The notes under the pieces are model-generated. The model made no database searches. It was given only the letters and a program-made list of their open reading frames with translations, and had not been told where the DNA came from. The translations under genes were made by a program, and so were the position numbers. From Paroedura picta (lineage: Eukaryota > Chordata > Lepidosauria > Squamata > Gekkonidae), in contig NC_135386.1 in NCBI RefSeq assembly GCF_049243985.1, forward strand, positions 5,292,501-5,356,500: 64,000 nucleotides of DNA. The letters run 5' to 3'. The first letter of the stretch is position 1. Every line of letters starts with the position of its first letter. Shown piece by piece: positions 1 through 12,700 of this stretch.

Positions 1-114
1 CCCCTGCACTTGGGCTTCCTTCCAGCCATTTCATGGTGGCACCTTCCCTGAGTCAGAATTCCAGATGTGTCCAATCGCAAAAAGATCGGGGACCCTTGCC
101 CCACAGTTACACCA

Positions 115-399
115 GTAGAAGAAGAAGAAGAAGAAGAGTTGGTTCTTATATGCCGCTTTTCCCTACCCGAAGGAGGCTCAAAGCGGCTTACAGTCGCCTT
201 CCCTTTCCTCTCCCCACAACAGACACCCTGTGAGGTGGGTGAGGCTGAGAGAGCCCTGATATCACTGCTCGGTCAGAACAGTTTTATCAGTGCCGTGGCG
301 AGCCCAAGGTCACCCAGCTGGATGCATGTGGGGGAGCGCAGAATCGAACCCGGCTCGCCAGATTAGAAGTCCGCACTCCTAACCACTACACCAAACTGG
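115..399 (-). mobile_element. tRNA-derived SINE (Sauria-SINE-like), near full length
   Basis: Read on the minus strand, it has a tRNA-like head with box A (TAGTGGTTAGGAGTG) and box B (GGTTCGATTC). A Bov-B-like tail ending in AAGCGGCATATAAG and a GAA/TTC microsatellite follow. It is almost identical to the copy at 31486-31771. Confidence 0.8.
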
Positions 400-755
400 A
401 TGGAAAGGATGGAAAGGATGGAAAATGCCGTCGTAAGAATTTCAAATCAGGCAGTCTTCCAGAGTGTATACAAAAACTAAAATTCAAATGACAAAAATGA
501 ACGAACCCAAACCCAGAAAACCTTAAATGACACATTTAAAAACTGCTTACATGCAAAGCACGCTGCTTACCTGGGGCCTCAGGGGTTCGCTTATTTGCTC
601 CCATATAAAACTGCCAATTTTCCTCCTGATTTCTGTGTTGAATGTAAAAATAGTCATCAGTGGCTTTTTAAAAATTAGCCCCTCTTCAAGATAACAATAG
701 CCATTACACTGTAGGCAGCACAGTAATGCCCTACATTTAATGAATTGTTCTGTAG

Positions 756-967
756 GGTTGCCAGCTGTAGGGTTGAGAAATATTTGGGGTGGGAAGCCTG
801 AGGAGGGTAGGGTTTGGGGAGCAAAGAGATGTCAGTAGGATATACCAACATCAAGACCATTTTCCAAGGCACCCATTTTTGCCAGGGGGGATAATTTCAA
901 TCGCCTGGGGCTAATTTGTAATCCCAGGAGATCTCCAGCTGCAACCTCGAGGTTGGCAACCCTATGT
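756..967. mobile_element. Short inverted-terminal DNA element (GGGTTGCCA type)
   Basis: It begins AGGGTTGCCAGCTG and ends GAGGTTGGCAACCCT, a terminal inverted repeat, with CCATTTTCC-type inner sequence. Related copies lie at 21090-21292 and 21907-22105. Confidence 0.65.
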
Positions 968-1328
968 TCAGTTCTTTACATGTTGATCTTCAGTGCTCAC
1001 TTTGCAAGAACATAAATACAATTTGTCATGGCAGAAGACTATTTGCAATTATGTGGAACTCTTAAAATAACATGCTCCCAGCGCACCAGATACATTTGGG
1101 ATGTGGTGTGCTGCAGGTTCACAGATGTCATTTTCAAGATAGATCTATTTATTTTTTATTCCAAGTGGCTTTTATCATTTAAATTTTTTTTTTAATTCTC
1201 TTTCTTTTTCGACCAGTCCCTAATACATTAGCCCCCATTTTTGGTACGGTGACAGAACATTTATACCTATAGTTTTGCACAGCACGTGTATTTCCAAGTG
1301 GAATCTTTCAAGTACCACAAAACAGGAA

Positions 1329-1490
1329 AAAATCCAAGTCCAGCGACACCTTCAAGACCAATAAAGTTTTATTCAAGGTAGAAGCTTTCGTATGCATGCC
1401 CATTTCTTCAGATGCAAGAAGTCCAGATGGTTTTAAAGGTGCCACTGGACTTGGATTTTGTTCTGCTGCTTCAGACCAACATGTTTACTC
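1329..1490. repeat. Head-to-head inverted dimer of the GTTGGTCTGAAG-type repeat
   Basis: AATCCAAGTCCAGCGACACC on the left pairs with GGTGCCACTGGACTTGGATT on the right. The centre contains the shared CTTCTTCAGATGC-like end. Confidence 0.65.
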
Positions 1491-2060
1491 ACCCAAATCT
1501 ACTTTATAGGAAAAAATCTTTAGGCTCGTGAGTATATTTGAATGGCTGACTACATGTAACTTTTTAGACCATTCGTTTTCACAAAGAGGGATAACCCCCA
1601 CTACCAAATACTAACCTTCTTGTAAGCAGGCAGGTGGAAGGAGGAAGTGTCCCAGAGGCACTGTGGCTTTAATTTCCGAGTTGGCGCTTGAACTGAGGTA
1701 ACAGGAATGAAAAACTTCAATTTTATCTTCTAGATAATCTAAGCTCTCGTGTATTCTGGAGGAGGAAGAAGGGGAGGAATATAAGTTTCAGAAGAAAGAG
1801 AAAACAATTAAGTGCTTTCCCCCCATTCTTGTTTTAAATTAACGTATAAACACTTGACTTCCCACTCTCCAGAAAGCTACATGTGACTATGTATGCTTGG
1901 ATCTAATGGTCACCTTCCTCAAAGGGAAAGGATTCCTGCCAGTGTAGCTGTTTTTCACTGCAACTCTAAATGCGGTTCTTAGGGGACAGTGGACCCTCGT
2001 CAGAAATAGCATCCTGGAGAGGTCTGCATATAAGGCCATTCAATCAGCAGCTAAAGTCTT

Positions 2061-2469
2061 GGAGGAAGGAAGGAAGGAAGGAAGGAAGGAAGGAAGGAAG
2101 GAAGGAAGGAAGGAAGGAAGGAAGGAAGGAGAATAGGACTCAGGGATAAGGGAAGGAAGGAAGGAAGGAAGGAAGGAAGGAAGGAAGGAAGGAAGGAAGG
2201 AAGGAAGGAAGGAAGGAAGGAAGGAAGGAAGGAAGGAAGGAAGGAAGGAGAATAGGACTCAGGGATAAGGGAAGGAAGGAAGGAAGGAAGGAAGGAAGGA
2301 AGGAAGGAAGGAAGGAAGGAAGGAAGGAAGGAAGGAAGGAAGGAAGGAAGGAAGGAAGGAAGGAAGGAGAATAGGACTCAGGGATAAGGGAAGGAAGGAA
2401 GGAAGGAAGGAAGGAAGGAAGGAAGGAAGGAAGGAAGGAAGGAAGGAAGGAAGGAAGGAAGGAAGGAAG
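2061..2469. repeat. GGAA microsatellite with 119-bp higher-order unit
   Basis: Long GGAA runs are interrupted by the same GAATAGGACTCAGGGATAAG spacer at 2131, 2250 and 2369, exactly 119 bp apart. Confidence 0.95.
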
Positions 2470-3531
2470 CCTTTCTGTAGGAAACTGGCCTGTGAGGAAG
2501 AAGGCTAAACTAGAAATTTGTATTTTATTTTCTATATATGCAAAGTGTTTTTAAAATTCTTTTTTCTTTTTCTTTTGGGAGTATTCAGTTAAAACAGAAT
2601 GCATTTGATGCATTCCTGTACCAGCCTGGTTTAAGAGAGAACCAGAATATGGGGAAAAACTGAACCTTGCTCTTTCCTTTTACAGGTTATCTGCATGGTT
2701 GCAAGTCTATTTTTTCTTGTAAACGCCGCACTTTGACCAGTCTTCATGTTTCAGTTTAACAAAAGCATTATCATACATTGTTTGTAGATATCCCTTGTGG
2801 GATTAATAGTTACTGGTGGAATTTATTTTTCCTTCTCCTGGGGAGGAAACGAGTATATCGATGAAAGCCAAACAGTCAGTAAAATATACCTTTTTGTATC
2901 AGGGTGAGAAGCATCACTGCTGAACAGGTAATCGGCATCCTTGTGGTTTGTGATCACACCTCCTTCAGCAACTGGGAGGGGAGGGGAAATGCCACAGATG
3001 ATTTGACAGCATAGAAATCGAATGTTCAAAAGTGTATACTTTTAGTAGACACATCTTAGGCTGCACAAATAGAAGCATGGCACACAGATCACCTAGAAAT
3101 AAGTGAGCCCCCATTTACAGCTCTGTGCCCAGTGCTATAGCTTCATTTTAAGAAAGGTATAGACCAATTGTAACAGGTACAGAGAAGGGCAGCTGATCAT
3201 TAGGTGAAATTTCCTAACGCTAGGAGTGGTTTGACAATGGAAGCTGTTCCTTAGATGACCTGGACAGACACTATGTTGTAACAGACTGGATTTCTTGCAC
3301 TGAGGAGGAGGTAGAACTGTAAAGCATGAGAGTCCCTGGCTTGTGGAAAGCTTTAATGCAAGCATCTTGCATTAGATTCAGAAGGAGGTAGGTAGGCAAC
3401 TGGGCGTTGATGTAGTACAAGCAGGATCCAGATGTGTCTCTCATTGCTTTTCAGGATATGCCTTCTGCAGCAGCTGAAGTTTCGGGTTTGTCTTCAAAAG
3501 CAGACCCACACAATGCATAGCAGTAGCAGTA

Positions 3532-3720
3532 GCCTAATCTGGCTATTCTGAGCTTGTTAGATTCTTGCAAATTAAGCAGGGCTGGCCTTGGTTAGTATTT
3601 GGATGGGAAACTATCGATTACAGGATCGCTAGGCAACAGCAGGCAAAGACAAGCCACATCCGTTGGTATTCTGCCTTTAAAACAGAGTCGCTGTAAGTCA
3701 ACTGTGACTTTATATTCCAT
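3532..3720 (+). mobile_element. 5S-rRNA-derived SINE
   Basis: The segment AAGCAGGGCTGG, TTGGTTAGTATTTGGATGGG is clearly 5S rRNA internal promoter sequence. The 3' part GTCGCTGTAAGTCA belongs to the SINE body. Confidence 0.65.
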
Positions 3721-4679
3721 TTTACATACACTCACAATAGCCTCGACTTGCCTGAAGTTTCAAAAATAATGAATCAACCTTGCAAGTCCCCTTTTGTCCA
3801 GCAGAGGGCAATGTTTGCCTAGAAATGAAGCTAATTTCTAAAAAGCATTTATACATCGGTTTCTTCCTATTGTCACCATTTATTTATTCACGGCACTAGA
3901 CACCCTTCCTGGTGCCAGCCAAGTATTCTTCGGTGGCAGATGGGGGGGTTTTTGCCCAGCAAGAGATATTATTGGCTGGGTAGATGTTTTAAAAACGCGC
4001 CCACCTTATTGTGTCAGAATCCCAAAGCTGACCTTAAACTCAAAAAGGGCTGAGGAATACGGGGGGCATTTAAACCTTGCCCATCTCAAGGTCTATAAAG
4101 AACAGGGATCAGCAACTGCAGGCCCCGCCATCAGAGATGGGTGGTTCAAGAGGCTTTCTGCCAGTCTTTCACCCAAAATCAACGAAAGTGGCTCAGAGGA
4201 GCCATGGCTGAAGCGACAGGATCCCCACACAGCTGGCTTGGTTGGGTGGAGGACAGAGTGTCCCTCCGAGAAAACTAGTCGCTGCCCGGGTTGAGAAATA
4301 AAAATTTGTTTGCCCTATGCTGTTGTCTCCTCAGAAGTAATAGCGGTTTGCTAAACCGTATCTGCGGTTTACTAAACCTCATTTCTGACTTCCTCGTCTT
4401 TCTCTCGCCGTTCTGCCCAGCAGCTCAGGGCAAAATACCCAGCTCACTTTCCTCCTTCCCCCTCACGACGACCTCTGAGGGGGCCTCTGGAGTGCTAGGC
4501 TGACAGGCTAAGCCCTGCCGACTGAAAATATGCGACTTCCACATGAATATAGACAAATACTTCTATAATCGTATGCCCTAGCGTTCTCCTAATCTTTCCA
4601 GGCGTTCTCTGCTTCATTCTGAGCCTGGGAATCTGAAAGGGCCATTGAATTGGTCGCGGGAGAGAGAACCGTGCCTTTC

Positions 4680-4990
4680 CCTCCATTTCTCACTGCCAAG
4701 GCCCCCGCGAACACCCTCGGGTCAGGCTTGCGGCCCGGCTTCCCTCACCCCAGAGGTCACAGAGGTCGCGAGCGACACTCTGGGAGAACCAGGCCCGGCA
4801 GCCGGCGAACATTTTAATCTCTGAGGCAACCATGGCTTTTCCCGCCTTTTCTGTGGAGCCTGAAGGGGGCGGTGAGGGGCGTGGCCCCGCCCACTTGCCT
4901 CGCCCGCTGGCCCCGCCCACTTTCTCCCTTTCCACACCCTCATGTGTAACAATCACCGCCTCATGCGCGCAGATTCTGTGCGCGCACACA
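4680..4990. promoter_or_regulatory. Orphan GC-rich island with GC boxes
   Basis: A CG-dense stretch contains several CCCCGCCC Sp1-type boxes near 4885-4920. No exon of a recognised gene adjoins it. It could be the promoter of an unseen transcript or a distal element. Confidence 0.35.
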
Positions 4991-5300
4991 ATGCACGCTC
5001 ACTGAGAAGTTCCCCACCACACACCCATGCCCACAAGAGTGCTCCAGTGGTTTCCAGAAGGACGGGGGCCCTGAAGTGAGGAGCATTGATCTGCCCAATT
5101 TCTCACATGGAGCCTCCCTCCCCACCATGTGTAACAATGGCTCCCTCATGTGCATGCAAATTCTGTGTGTATGCACAACGTACACTTACCGAGAAGTCAC
5201 AGACCTCCCCCCCCAGCCCCAGTCAGGTGTGACAATCGTTCCTTCACACGCGCACATGTTCTGTGTGTACAATGTACTGTCACTGAAAAGTCACAGACAA
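4941..5300 (+). repeat. Three diverged copies of a roughly 70-bp repeat
   Basis: Copies begin near 4941, 5126 and 5224 with CATGTGTAACAATC-like starts, share ATTCTGTG and ACTGAGAAGTCAC-like blocks and end in AAGTCACAGAC in two cases. Confidence 0.55.
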
Positions 5301-5509
5301 TATTGCCTGCCACACACACACACAAGCTCCCAATAGCTTCCATAAGGAGTAGGGTTGCCAACTGGCCAGGAGGGGAAACGGCCTGACCTATTCTTGTGCT
5401 TTTCATAGCTGCTCAATCTGCCAGTAAAATTTTTCACCTCAAGGTTTGGCTTGATAGTCTGCAAGGCCTGTTGTGGGTACCCACCAAGCCCATGTTATTA
5501 ATTTCACTT

Positions 5510-5735
5510 CATTTGCACCCTGCCTTTCCCCCCAATGAAGACCCAAAACAGCTTACATTGTTCTCCTCGCCTCTATTTTTTCCCTCACAACAACCCTGCG
5601 AGGTAGCTCAGGCTGAGAGCATGTGACCAGCCCAATCTGTCGCCCACGAAGTTTCCACAGCACGGGTGGGGATTTAGACCTGAGTCTTCCAGATTCCCAG
5701 GCTGTTATTCTAACCAGCACACCTCTTTAGCTCTC
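5510..5735 (-). mobile_element. Older tRNA-derived SINE copy, minus strand
   Basis: Blocks such as CTCACAACAACCCTGCGAGG and a degraded box B mark a relative of the Sauria-SINE-like family. Confidence 0.5.
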
Positions 5736-5794
5736 ACCGTTAAACTGCTGGGAAAAGGGACAGCTATGGGGCAGCTTGAAAAGTTGGCAACCCT

Positions 5795-5888
5795 CAGAGG
5801 TGGCCAAACTGTGGCTCTCCAGATTTCCATGGACTACACTTCCCATGAGCCCATGGACATCTGGAAAGCCACGGTTTGGTCATGCTAG
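5795..5888. mobile_element. hAT-like palindromic MITE
   Basis: Complementary arms GTGGCTCTCCAGATTTCC and ATGGACATCTGGAAAGCCAC surround a short centre. Flanking duplication is not preserved. Confidence 0.6.
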
Positions 5889-6353
5889 CTCTATGTGAAG
5901 GCCTAGGAAATTTCCCAGCCAGGCATTGAGTGGGTTTTGACTGAGTTAGTGTATAATTGCATATGATAGACTGCTCAATAGTTTCTGAGCTATCTACACA
6001 TCTGTTGGTCTTTCTGCATGTAATCGGTCTGACTGCTAAGCGAGCTGCTTGTGCACATATCTGACTATGTACACATGTGTTTCGATCTCTGTACATAGAG
6101 GGGTAATGGTCACATTTAGGACTTTTGCCCACTCGTGCTATTATAAATCCAAATTAATTGTTTATTTAGCATAAAGCTGGGATAAGGCAGCAGAGAGCAT
6201 GCCTAAATATCTGCCCCTCAGGAGCTGATTGACTGTAAAGGTGAGATTTTTGTTCCTTTGTTGGATTTAATCAATACAAGTCAAAGGGTGCGTGAACACT
6301 TTTTTGGGACACTTTAGCTGTTCAAACGCCAATCATCGCAGCATTTTCTTATC

Positions 6354-6359
6354 TTTATT
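6354..6359 (-). terminator. Candidate TRIM69 poly(A) signal
   Basis: There is an AATAAA on the minus strand about 385 bp past the TRIM69 stop. It is the first canonical hexamer downstream. Transcript ends were not seen, so this is positional evidence only. Confidence 0.4.
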
Positions 6360-6741
6360 TCAGTTTTGAACAAGACATCCTCCTCTGTATTTTCCCCTAC
6401 TGAACAAACCTAAAGTTAATTTTTTTAAAAATTAAAATATATGCGGACAGTATCATACAGGGGCTGAAATTATTTTGCACACGCAAAAAAAATTAACTCA
6501 ATGGAAGTTTTTGGTGCTGTCATTCGACGCATGGTTAATATCAGCATTCTCCACAGTTCTCCGCCCTCGCGGTTTGGAAGAGACAGACAGGTGATGCATC
6601 TGCATGAAGTCTGGAGACAGAGCCCAGAATCGAGTTCTAGGAGACTTGCTGACCCTTTTTCTTAGCATGAGATCCCCAGGCTCCAGATCCCGTAAATTGC
6701 CTCTGTGTAGCAGCTCAACAGATCCAAACCATATAGCCCAT

Positions 6742-9700
6742 CTATATGTTAAAAGTCACAATTCTCAGTGGCTCCAGGTTTTCCCCAGAGTCGTTCAGAC
6801 ACGGACAGAAGTAAGGGTAAAGCTTCTCTGTAAAAACGTCCACGAAAGTGTAGATGTGGGTCAGTTTGTCCGCATCATAAAAGGACACCTGGCCCCCCTC
6901 GTAATCCAGGTACACCCCAACTCGATGAGGAATGCAGGACAGGGTGAGGCAACGGGGAGGCAGATCCACAGCCCTTAACCCGGCCTTGTTCCTTAGCTTG
7001 ATAAGCCAGTGGCCGGCTTTGGGTGACAGCGGGTAGTTGCCTTTACGGTTAATGCTCTCTTTGACGACGCCTAGAGTCCACTTGGTCTTGTTCTCCACCC
7101 TCACTTCCCAGTAGTGCTTCCCGGAGGTAAAGCTTTTGGACCCCAGGACGGAAACGCTGCAGTCGAACCTCTCCGGAGCATCAGGCAGCAATTGCTTTGA
7201 ATCGTCGTGCCTTACGCAGGTCAGGTCTCCAGAGAGAATCAGGTTTGGATGTGCCGTTGCCGGATCGAGAGTCAAGAAGGAAATATCTGGTTAATGAGGA
7301 AGACAAAGAATTGTTGAGGCAGGCATCCCCAATGTGGTGCCTATAGGCACCGTTGTACCCTCCTGTGCCTTTCCGGTGCCCACCAAGTGGGCTTGGCCAC
7401 TTGATGGGCCACTCTCCATATCTCTCAAAGGCCAGGCCAGGCAGGGAAGGCTGTGGGGGCGGGATTCCTCCTTCCCACCCCCCACATCCCCCAAAAGAGA
7501 GGATGGACAGCTAAGGCTGTGGGGGGGGCTGCTTTCTCCCCATCCCCCCACATCTCCCAAGGGCTAGGCTGGACAGGGAAGGCTGCTGGATCCCCCCAGC
7601 CCCTCTGAGGAAAGGGAGGGTGGGGAAAGGCTAAGAGCATTCTGATGGCCAGCTGCAGGACCATGGGGAGGTGCTGTGAGCCCAAGTCCTGTTATAGGGA
7701 GGATTCCTCTTAGGAAAATGTTTGCCAGGAGCTCCCAGCTTCACCCAAGCTTCAGCTAGATGAGAGCTTAGCCCAGGCAGACAGATCTAACCAGCAAGAG
7801 GGAACGGAGCTGCAGACAAACCAGAGCTTAGATTCTAAAGTTGTTGCAGGAGCTCCTGATACCTCTACCCAGCCTCCAGCTGCAGCTCCCTGCCTTATCA
7901 ACACACCTGGCTCACCTGAACCAATTAAACAGTTCCAGCTATGTGCCTGGAAGAGTGCTTCAGTCTAAAAGGTACCGCACCATGTTAGCAACACAGTTGC
8001 TGACTGCAGAAGATCATGAGTCATCACAGAGGCTACTGAGAGCCATCACTGAGAGGCTACTATATTAAATTGAGGCTGGGACAGCTGGGTTGTGGACACT
8101 GCCTGTGAACTGCTGATGCCCTTGGACTGCCAGAAGGAACCCTTGACTCACTGGAATGCATTAAGACATTAATGGCATTCTGTCTGTCCCTTGGCATTTT
8201 GTTTTTGAAATACTGATTCTCTCTACCTCCCTGGCAGCTCATCTGTGCTTTCTTCCAGCAGAGAGCTGAAACCTGAGACCTGAGGAAGCAAAGAAAGCAG
8301 CTGGCTTCCCTCCCTTGCTTGTAGGAGATGGAGAGTGGCAAGAGGCTGAGGATGGAGCAACTTACCAGTAGCAGGGCCTTCCAGAGAGGCCAGTGCCTCT
8401 TCTACCCAGAAAGCAACAGGAAGAGGACAGATAAGCCCTATGATTAGCCCTTGTTGGCAGACTGCTCTCTCCTAATGGTGGCACACCCCCAGAGAGGGCC
8501 AATCAGGTAGGGAGTCAGTTGTCTACATGCAATTTGAACTGATTGGCCCTTATTGGCAGAGTGCTTTCTTCCTATTGGCAACACAGCCCCTGGGAGGGCC
8601 AATTAGGTAAGGAGTGAATTAGCTGCATGCAACTTCAACTTTATAATGTTTAGTGATTAGTGATGTGACTGCCCATAATCCAGTTTGGCTTGAATTAACT
8701 ATAGATAACCAGGAGCCAGGCTTACCTGGATCAAGGATGGACTTCATTTCCTTCCACACCATGTATTGCATTGGCCCTTTAAACTGCCCTGCGCTCAGAG
8801 TTCTCGAGACCAGCTCGCTTGGAGTAGCCATTTCTGTTTTCCTCTCCAACCTGTGTTACAACAGGCTACCATTAGCAACTTGTGATGGGGGATGGGGGGG
8901 TGTTGTTCTCTTGGAAGAATTCATTGCAGTGGTTCAAATATTACCTAAAGGATAGTTTCACAGAGTGCAGTGAAATTTCTGTCTGTATTTTCAATGGATT
9001 TCTTGTTTTACGGGCTTGGCCCAAGGTATGGGCCGTATGGGAGCTAAGACTGGTGATAAAATTACAGTAATATGCAAGATCTGCAATTGTCTCTTCTAGT
9101 GTTCTGATTGGCTTAAAAGGGCACTTCCTGCTTGTATGAGCATACTTCCTCCCTGCTTGCCTCCAGAACAGCAGTTGAACAGATAGAAGAATAATTGCAG
9201 ACAACTGTTAGAATAAATAGTTAGGTCTCCTCTCTTTCTACACATAATTGTTTATTATCACTACATTATTAGCTTTCTCCGTTCTGCAGAGCCTGCTTTT
9301 CCGCCAGGTCTTTGGGCAAAGCCAGTGCAATTAGACCAAGGCCCTCCCCCCCCGGATTGGCTAGAACAACTGGTACTCCCCAATTATCATCTGTTACCAT
9401 CTATCCTCAGAGGCAGGAGGCTGGGAAGTGTGGAGTGGGGGAGGGAAGTTATTTTTGTCGCCAGGATGGGATAATTTATTTTATTGGGGTTTTATTGTGG
9501 GGTTTTAAATGTGTAACCCCCCACAAGCCAGCTTGGCTGGGAGTGGCGGGCTATAAATCAATCAAATAAATAAATAAAATTATTATTGTTATTAGCATTA
9601 TTATTATGGGATTTATTAACTGCACCTCCCTATAAGGCTCAGGGTGGTGTACAATGTATTAAAATTGACATAACCAGTCAATAAAAATTATACATAATAC

Positions 9701-12700
9701 GACATAAGGCAAAGGGGTGGCAGGTGACAGTAGATGAGCGATTGGGATGTGAGTGTCCTGCATAGTGCAGGGGGTTGGACTAGATGACCCACGAGATCCC
9801 TTCCAACTCTATGATTCTGTGATTCTATGACATTTAAAACCAGCATTCCAATTGCTCCACAGATCTCTCAGTCAGTCTTATTCCTGGCCTAGGTTGTTGT
9901 CCAGTTAGTTATGCTGCTGTGTTTCTCTTCTGAATACGAACCAGTTTGTTTTTAAACCAATCTGGTGCTCAGCTCCTTCTGCGTATTCAAACCCTGCTAA
10001 CAATTGTTAGGAGGGAGCTCCTGACGGCTGCATTAAATATCCCTGAGAGAGCTGGGAGGGGTGAGCTGTGTTTGGCTTTGTTATGGGAACAGTCAAAAGG
10101 GAGATATCACCCCCTTCATGTGGCCTTGACCAAGAAGGCATTCGTCATTGAACTTCTCATTAGCCGGAGGAGTGGGGTGAGCATCACAGCATAAATGGCA
10201 TTTAAACAGCATAAGGGAAGGATGAGAAGATAAATTGAAAAAACCAACTATAGAAGTGCACTTACCACTCTACAAAGGCTTGTATGTCCTGTAAGAGAAA
10301 AAGGAGAGAGTGAAAAAAGTTCTGTTCACTCTGACGTTCTTAGAGCACACACAGCTTGCGCATAACCCTGTACAACTCCCAAAGTTGCGCATAATACATA
10401 TAAGGTTTCTATACGCATTATGCAATTTTGTAATCACTCCTGAGTTTCCAAAGCCAGGGCAGAATATTTAATCCCTAGATAAACTAATGAAACAAAACCC
10501 AAAATGGCTGGGTTTTAAGCTGCAAAAACTGCTAATCTTTCCACAAACACAACATGGAGGCATTTCTGCTGTTTGTCCTCCCTCCACTGCAGCAACTGCT
10601 GTTTGGTGGTATACTGCCTCCGGACATGGAGGTTCTGTTTGGCGGGCTAATAGCCATAGATAGAGACAACAATATCCCCCCTTCCCCTGCTGTAGTTTGC
10701 TTGGATGGAGCAATCCTTGAGGCCAAGGTTTGCCATCAAATCTGAGTTCCTTACTTTTAAGAACATAGCAGAATGCTGTTGGTACAACCGGGACTGAATG
10801 TTCACCAGGGTGTCTTTAGCATGCTGAGATTGGTCTTGGAGTCGGTTTAAATTGGTTTCCATTTCATGGAGGAGGCTTTCATCCTCTTCTTTTAACTGCT
10901 TGATGAGCGTTTTCTCCTTGCCGTGAAGAAACTGGTGCAGCTTTAGGAATTCCAAGGCAATGTGGTATTGAAGCTGCAATTTGTTCTCCTGGGGGGGGGG
11001 GTGGAAAGCACATTGGAAAATGTATTCGGCATAAAAATGTACTTGAGAAAGACAGCGACACGCATCTCTTTGCTTTTTAATAGACAATCGGTTACCTGTC
11101 TTGTAAGAATTCAAGGAAGGCAAAATGGAATTTGGCAGATGCTTCCTACAATGGGCATGATAAACAGAAAGTTAAGGTTTTCTATTCTGTGCATTCTTAT
11201 TGGACACCACCTGCTGGACCACACATTTGGCAAGATGCTCTTGAGCAGCTTTGCAGATTACGGGTGTCTTTGCGCAGGTTGCTCATAGAAGCAATATGAT
11301 TTGTTTGTGATTTAGGCATATTGGGACTCTGAAAACATGGTAAAAACAGTGATGCCGTTTTGTCATATTGATTTAAAAGGGGCGAGGGGCTGAGCCACGC
11401 TTGATGCTGGGAATCTGTGCTTAGATCCCCAGATGTGTCATTAAACTTCCAAGGAAAAACAGCCATGAAAAGTGGCTAATGTGAATTAGGTCTGCAATGC
11501 AATATTTATTGTGTCTGTCTCTCCCCCCCCCCTTTCCTTTGGGTGGGGCTTAAAGCAGCCCTGGAAGAGGCATTTGGACAGACGGTGAGCAAGGGTGGAT
11601 TCCCCACTCCTCCATATGCAGCCAGCTGGGAAGGTGATTATAAGACCCTTTGAGACTCCTTCAGGCAGTGAAAAGCATGGTATAAAAACCAATTCTTCTT
11701 CTAAATTCCCATCTGTCATATTGAGTACTTATTTAGCCATTGTTAAAAATCTATTGATCAGAAGCGATCTGAGCAGCACATTGATATTCCAGGTAATGCA
11801 CCTGTATTGACGTTACTCACCTTATGGCTAGAAATCTTCTCTTCCTGAGCATTCGTCAGCACCTCTAGCTCCCTTAAGATGGACCTCAGCTGAATTCTGA
11901 AGGAGATCAGTTTTTCCTGCAGAGAGAAAGCCGGGAAGGTTATTCTGGTCGGTATCCTGAGAAGGTCGTCATTCACACCTTTGCCGTGCCAGGAAAAACA
12001 CGAGAGAGCTGTGTGAAATATTGCAACAGAGGAGTAGCACCCCACTTTGCACGTTTAGAAGATGCCAACACGAGGAGACCTCTCAGAACAAACTGGGGAT
12101 CTATCGGGGGGTGGGGGTGGCTCAGCGGAAGAGGCTCTGCTTTGCATTCGATCCCTGGCATGTCCGGTTAAAAGGACCTGCCAGTCTGAGTACACAATAC
12201 TGATCTCGATGAACCGATCGTATGAATCAGTATAAAGCAGCATCTTGTGTATTTGTGTGTACAAAGAGAGACATCTTGTGCTCTCTGCTTGGAAACGACA
12301 TTTACGTAAAGAAATCCATTGTGATGGCAGGCTTACAAGATGCACAGGCTACGGCAGTGTGGACCCAAATACGATCCAAACACCTGCTCAACCATTTTTG
12401 AGGGTTCCTTGCTTGCCCATGGACAAAGTCTAACCAGCCTCTCTGGAACGAGCAGAGGGAAAATGTTAAGTCACTCTACGAAAGGGTGCAAGCTCTCTGA
12501 ATGCTGTTCAGTTCAGTTAGTTTTATTACGGTCGTAGATCAGCATAAGATGATACAGAAGCATCCATTAAAACCAGGAATTAAAACATCTTAAAAGATAG
12601 CAGTAGAAAATAGAAAAGGTAGATAAACATAGCTGCTCTGAATACTGAAATTCAAGTGCCAGGAAAGTGGGGTTATCCTGCAGGAAGAATGCCACTTCTC

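Larger units (their letters stand above)
1..6353. other. Left intergenic region, no gene recognised
   Basis: This region holds SINE and MITE copies, an inverted repeat pair near 1330-1490, a GGAA array at 2061-2469, a 5S-derived SINE at 3532-3720 and a GC-rich island near 4700-5000. The open frames here are short and match no family I know. Confidence 0.6.

Noticed and set aside
2061-2469. CRISPR-like array of spaced repeats
   Set aside because: This is a vertebrate microsatellite with a duplicated interruption. The repeats and spacers are not organised as a CRISPR.
3532-3612. 5S rRNA gene
   Set aside because: Only the internal promoter part resembles 5S and it runs into a SINE body, so it is a SINE.
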